From: JBFWNZ01 sp050250795
Lineage (GTDB): Bacteria > Pseudomonadota > Alphaproteobacteria > UBA8366
DNA: 15,138 nucleotides
Direction of reading: 5' to 3'
NCBI GenBank assembly: GCA_050250795.1
Contig: JBFWNZ010000057.1
Span: forward strand, 1 to 15,138
How positions within the stretch are numbered: the first letter of the stretch is position 1; each line of letters starts with the position of its first letter. Position numbers and translations under genes: made by a program. Of this stretch, positions 12,119 through 15,138 are shown in pieces. The notes below the pieces were generated by a model. It searched no databases. It was not told the origin of the DNA and saw only the letters and a program-made list of their open reading frames with translations.

Positions 12119-13549
12119 ATGGGCGATTGCTGCACGACCGACGGAAAGAAGAAGAACGCCTACGACCTCGCCGTCATCGGCGCGGGCTCGGCAGGCTTTT
12201 CCGCCGCCATTACGGCGGCCGAGAAAGGAGCGAGCGTCGCCCTGATCGGCCACGGCAGCATCGGCGGGACCTGCGTCAATGTCGGCTGCGTGCCGTCGAA
12301 GACCATGATCCGCGCCGCCGAGGCGCTGCATGGGGCGCGGTCGGCAAGCCGCTTTCCCGGCATCTTCGGCGACGCGCAGGTGGACGACTGGCAAAGTCTG
12401 ATCGCCGCCAAGGACGACCTCGTTACCACCCTTCGGCACAGGAAATATGCCGACCTGCTGCCCGAGTATGATGGGATTGCCTATCTGAAAGGCGCGGCGC
12501 GGTTAAACGGCGCCGGCGTGCTCGTCGAAGGCGGCCCTGTCGCCGCCGGGAAGATCATCATTGCCACGGGCGGACGACCTGCCGTGCCGCCGATTCCCGG
12601 CATCGAGAGCGTGGCCTACCTGACCAGCACGACGCTGCTGGAACTGGAGACGCTGCCCAGGAGCCTCATCGTCATCGGCGGTGGCTACATCGGCACCGAA
12701 CTTGCCCAGATGATGGCGCGCATGGGCGTTGCCGTGACCGTCGTCTGCCGCTCGCGATTGCTGCCGCAGGTGGAACCGGAAGTCTCCGAAGCCCTGGCGA
12801 CGGTCTTCCATGCCGAGGGGATCACGCTCCATTGCGGCATCGCCTACGATGCCTGCCGTGAAGACGAGACAGGCGTAACCGTTTGCGTCAAGCGGGGCGG
12901 TGAGCCCATCGAGCTCAAGGCGGAGCGGCTCCTGATCGCCACGGGGCGCACGGCTAATACCGAAGCCCTCGGCCTGGCGGAGGCCGGCGTCGCGCAGGAC
13001 ACACGCGGCGCCATCGTGGTCGATGACTGCATGCGCACCTCGAAAGCCGGCGTCTACGCGGCAGGCGACGTGACGGACCGCGACCAGTTCGTCTACATGG
13101 CGGCCTATGGGGCCAAGCTGGCCACGCTCAATGCGCTTAACGGCGACAGCCTCGCCTACGACAACGGCGCCATGCCCTGGGTGGTGTTCACCGACCCGCA
13201 GGTGGCGGGCGTGGGTCAGAGCGAGGCGGCAGCGAAGACTGCCGGCCATGAGGTCAAGACTTCCATCGTGCCGCTCGACCAAGTTCCGCGTGCGCTGGCC
13301 GCCCGCGACACACGCGGGCTCATCAAGCTGATGGCAGATGCGAAGAGCGACCGCCTGCTTGGCGGCCAGATCCTTGCACCCGAGGGCGCAGACAGCATCC
13401 AGACGCTGGCCATGGCGCTCAAGTTCGGCATGACCGCAAAGGCACTTGGTGAGACGATCTTCCCCTATCTCACCACGGTCGAAGGGCTGAAGCTCGCCGC
13501 CCAGACCTTCGACAAGGACGTGGCCAAGCTCTCCTGCTGCGCGGGGTAA
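12119..13549 (+). CDS. merA: mercuric reductase MerA
   Basis: This 476-aa FAD-dependent pyridine nucleotide disulfide oxidoreductase reduces Hg(II) to volatile Hg(0) with NADPH in the cytoplasm. It shows the FAD motif GAGSAGFSAAITAAEKG near residue 21, the redox pair C52/C57 in GGTCVNVGCVPSK, the NADPH motif GGGYIGTELAQ, the second FAD motif GVYAAGDVTD, and the C-terminal vicinal pair C473-C474 (KLSCCAG) that delivers Hg(II). The N-terminal NmerA metal-binding domain is absent; only a short MGDCCTTDGKKK leader is present, as in many alphaproteobacterial forms. I choose the ATG at 12119 for its AAGGA site 9-10 nt upstream. The same frame is open upstream through merF to the TGA, so a longer product by reinitiation or readthrough is possible. 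Confidence 0.95.
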   Translation: MGDCCTTDGKKKNAYDLAVIGAGSAGFSAAITAAEKGASVALIGHGSIGGTCVNVGCVPSKTMIRAAEALHGARSASRFPGIFGDAQVDDWQSLIAAKDDLVTTLRHRKYADLLPEYDGIAYLKGAARLNGAGVLVEGGPVAAGKIIIATGGRPAVPPIPGIESVAYLTSTTLLELETLPRSLIVIGGGYIGTELAQMMARMGVAVTVVCRSRLLPQVEPEVSEALATVFHAEGITLHCGIAYDACREDETGVTVCVKRGGEPIELKAERLLIATGRTANTEALGLAEAGVAQDTRGAIVVDDCMRTSKAGVYAAGDVTDRDQFVYMAAYGAKLATLNALNGDSLAYDNGAMPWVVFTDPQVAGVGQSEAAAKTAGHEVKTSIVPLDQVPRALAARDTRGLIKLMADAKSDRLLGGQILAPEGADSIQTLAMALKFGMTAKALGETIFPYLTTVEGLKLAAQTFDKDVAKLSCCAG

Positions 13550-13617
13550 GGTCGCCAACGGGGTCTGCGACGCCTTGAAGCTCGACAGTATGTCACCTTT
13601 GGACTAAGTATCCCGAA

Positions 13618-13959
13618 ATGCAAAAGTTTGCTCGCACCCTGGTCATGTTCGTCCTCGCCGCATTTGCGGCGGGGTCGGTTGTGCATGTTGCGAGCGCGAC
13701 GACCATGTCGGTGAAAATGGCGCTGAGCGACACCGGTGCCATGGACATGTCGGACTGCGAAGGCTGTGGCTCAAGCGGCGGTGACGGCGACGGTGGCCTC
13801 ACCTGCGACACCGTATGTCTCGCACCGCTGCTCGCGAACCTTAGCCCGGACGGCGTCCTTGCGGTCAGCCCCGGCGGATGCCCGACAAGTCCCGACCTCT
13901 ACGACTTTGTCGGACGGACAGGTCCGCCCGAACCCTACCCTCCCCGAACACTCATCTGA
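13618..13959 (+). CDS. small secreted protein of copper/metal resistance loci (DUF2946-like)
   Basis: This 113-aa protein has an N-terminal signal peptide (about residues 5-27, ending VASA). The mature part begins with a Met-rich section (MSVKMALSDTGAMDMSDC) and a C-x-x-C pair (DCEGCG), then two more cysteines (TCDTVCLAP), and ends with a proline-rich RTGPPEPYPP. Met/Cys-rich secreted proteins of this type often stand before CusB-type efflux genes in alphaproteobacteria, so periplasmic Cu/Ag binding or sensing is a fair guess without direct proof. The ribosome site is poor. It follows merA by 68 bp and precedes the CusB-like gene by about 130-170 bp, and may start the next operon. A TCGACA/TAAGTA pair with 17-bp spacing at 13582-13610 is a weak promoter candidate. 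Confidence 0.65.
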   Translation: MQKFARTLVMFVLAAFAAGSVVHVASATTMSVKMALSDTGAMDMSDCEGCGSSGGDGDGGLTCDTVCLAPLLANLSPDGVLAVSPGGCPTSPDLYDFVGRTGPPEPYPPRTLI

Positions 13960-14044
13960 TCCGACACTGGTCGGGGCGCGCTCCGGCTGTAGCGTCGTTC
14001 TGCGATTCCCGGGCGTTTGCTCGGGCATTCGCTGTCCAATGCGT

Positions 14045-14074
14045 GTGCCGATTATGACTTCACATCATAGGCAC
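14045..14074 (+). promoter_or_regulatory. dyad upstream of the CusB-like gene
   Basis: GTGCC ... TATGA (loop CTTCACA) TCATA-GGCAC forms a 10-bp hairpin with a GAT bulge on the left arm. It ends 13 bp before the first candidate ATG (14087) and 52 bp before the preferred one (14126). It could be an operator or a leader structure. Confidence 0.4.
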
Positions 14075-14125
14075 AGCGAAACTCAGATGAACCCGGGCCA
14101 TCAACGCCCGCTCAAGGGAACTGTT

Positions 14126-15138
14126 ATGGCCCGTAATATCGCCGCGCATGCGGTGACGATGCTCGTCACCGCGCTGGCGCTTCTCGGCCTCTGGTTTGCT
14201 GCCAGCGCCCAAGCGCCATCCTATCGTTTCGAACCCCTTTCCTCGGAAATCTCTGTCGGCAAGGCGGTGCGGATTGCCGTGCGCCTTGTCGGAGCAGACG
14301 GACAACCGGTGTCCACCGCGTCTGCCACTCTGACCTCCACGCGCCTCGACATGGGGCCGGATGGCATGGCGATGATGGAAGCGCCACTCAAGCCGATCGG
14401 TGCCGACGAGCCCGGCGTCTTCGCGTTCGAGACCGATATCGGCATGGCCGGACGATGGGCGCTCACAATCGAGGCGACCCTGCGGGACGCGGGCGAAGCG
14501 GTGCGCGGCGAGGTCATCTATACGGCCGCGGAGAAAAAGTCGGATGCAGCGCCAGCATCCGGAGGACGCCGGATTCTCTATTACCGCAATCCGATGGGCC
14601 TGCCCGACGTCTCGCCCGTGCCGAAAAAGGACTGGATGGGGATGGACTACATCCCCGTATACGAGGATGAAATGTCCGGCCCTCCCGGCACGGTGCGGGT
14701 CAGCGTAGAGAAAGTGCAGCGCGCCGGTGTGCGCACGTCGCCCGTGGAACATCATCGACTCATCCGCACGGTACGCGGCTCCGGCATCATCGCCGCGGAC
14801 GAGTCACGCCTGACGGTAATCACGGCCAAGTTCGACGGTTTTGTGAATCGTCTGGATGTCCGCACCACGGGAGAGGCCGTTCGGGCAGGTCAACCCCTCC
14901 TTACGGTATGGATCGAGAGTGGCGACCTGCTGCGCAGGTTGATCGATCTAGCGACGGTGCGTCCTGAAACAGGACCGCAAGCCGAAACGGCCGCGCGCAA
15001 CTTGCGTCTATTCGACGTCCCGGAGAGAGTAATCAGCGAGATCAAGCGTACGCGATCGACCGTTCGCACCATGGAGTTCCTCGCTCCATCGAATGGAACA
15101 GTGCTTGAAAAGCCAGCAATCGATGGCATGCGCTTTAA
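14126..15138 (+). CDS. cusB: CusB-like RND efflux periplasmic adaptor, 5' part (runs off the right edge)
   Basis: The first 337 codons of a membrane-fusion protein joining an RND Cu/Ag exporter to an outer-membrane channel. An N-terminal hydrophobic anchor or signal lies at residues 8-28. A FixH/YtkA-like beta domain (about 33-133) precedes the heavy-metal-binding segment YYRNPMGLPDVSPVPKKD-x-MGMDYIPVY (152-179), a form typical of CusB adaptors rather than the cysteine-bearing kind. The barrel-sandwich region follows (GFVNRLDVRTTGEAVRAGQPLLTV, about 238-261), then APSNGTVLEKP and GMRF at the edge. The frame is still open at 15138. The ATG at 14126 has AAGGGAA upstream; an in-frame ATG at 14087 would add 13 residues. 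The N-terminal extra domain makes it longer than E. coli CusB in that part. Confidence 0.85.
   Translation, partial: MARNIAAHAVTMLVTALALLGLWFAASAQAPSYRFEPLSSEISVGKAVRIAVRLVGADGQPVSTASATLTSTRLDMGPDGMAMMEAPLKPIGADEPGVFAFETDIGMAGRWALTIEATLRDAGEAVRGEVIYTAAEKKSDAAPASGGRRILYYRNPMGLPDVSPVPKKDWMGMDYIPVYEDEMSGPPGTVRVSVEKVQRAGVRTSPVEHHRLIRTVRGSGIIAADESRLTVITAKFDGFVNRLDVRTTGEAVRAGQPLLTVWIESGDLLRRLIDLATVRPETGPQAETAARNLRLFDVPERVISEIKRTRSTVRTMEFLAPSNGTVLEKPAIDGMRF

Noticed and set aside
12503..13558. 351-codon open frame on the minus strand
   Set aside because: Antisense of merA, which is unmistakable on the plus strand.
14008..14025. CCCGGGC-GTTT-GCTCGGG hairpin as a terminator
   Set aside because: It has no U-tract, and such short stems are frequent in this GC-rich DNA.
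2739..15138. A second copy of the tRNA-Met 3' end (attR)
   Set aside because: I looked for the T-arm and acceptor sequence of this tRNA downstream and saw none; the fragment near 9480 has a different T-arm and acceptor sequence.

Overview
The window looks like a chromosomal segment of a high-GC alphaproteobacterium. This rests on the tRNA-Met sequence, the codon use, a Tat-exported PhoX phosphatase, and a mer/cus gene style familiar from that class. The genus cannot be named from the sequence. Positions 1-2738 are ordinary core genome: the 3' end of mnmA, a convergent phoX-type phosphatase with a candidate Pho box, and an intact elongator tRNA-Met with its own promoter.

An integrated element starts at the tRNA. 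A large serine recombinase (2695-4314, minus strand) reads into the tRNA, and its stop codon lies across the anticodon. The 3' half of the tRNA is therefore both tRNA and the C-terminus of the integrase, as expected for attL. Behind the recombinase lie a 54-codon ORF translationally close to it and about 1.4 kb of non-coding DNA. That stretch holds a ~345-bp duplicated block (each copy with a terminator-like hairpin, a 25-bp invariant core and a palindrome) and 9-bp ATGAGGGTT-type repeats in direct and inverted arrays. An IS3-family element (5898-7138) cuts into the second block, and an IS5-family transposase gene follows directly.

Positions 8297-10620 are gene-poor, less GC-rich debris. They contain 9-bp GTCAAC repeats, a 95-aa gene followed by two strong stem-loops, the C-terminal relic of a second serine recombinase next to a tRNA-like fragment, and an out-of-frame overlapping gene pair resembling phage Rz/Rz1 spanins. 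This suggests a decayed prophage or satellite, or layered integrations.

From 10639 on there is metal-resistance cargo. A divergent mer locus (merR <> merT-merP-merF-merA) has a MerR-type promoter with a 19-bp spacer. A small secreted metal-operon protein and the first 337 codons of a CusB-like RND efflux adaptor follow and run off the right edge. MerT/MerP/MerF would bring Hg(II) in, MerA would reduce it to Hg(0), and MerR would switch the operon. The CusB-like protein would belong to a Cu/Ag efflux pump whose other parts lie outside. No copy of the tRNA 3' end (attR) is visible, so the right end of the element is probably beyond the window.

The most unusual point is merF. Its second conserved vicinal cysteine codon is TGA, the frame stays open straight through into merA, and a hairpin compatible with a bacterial SECIS follows the TGA. 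A plain nonsense mutation is the default reading; selenocysteine is a testable alternative.
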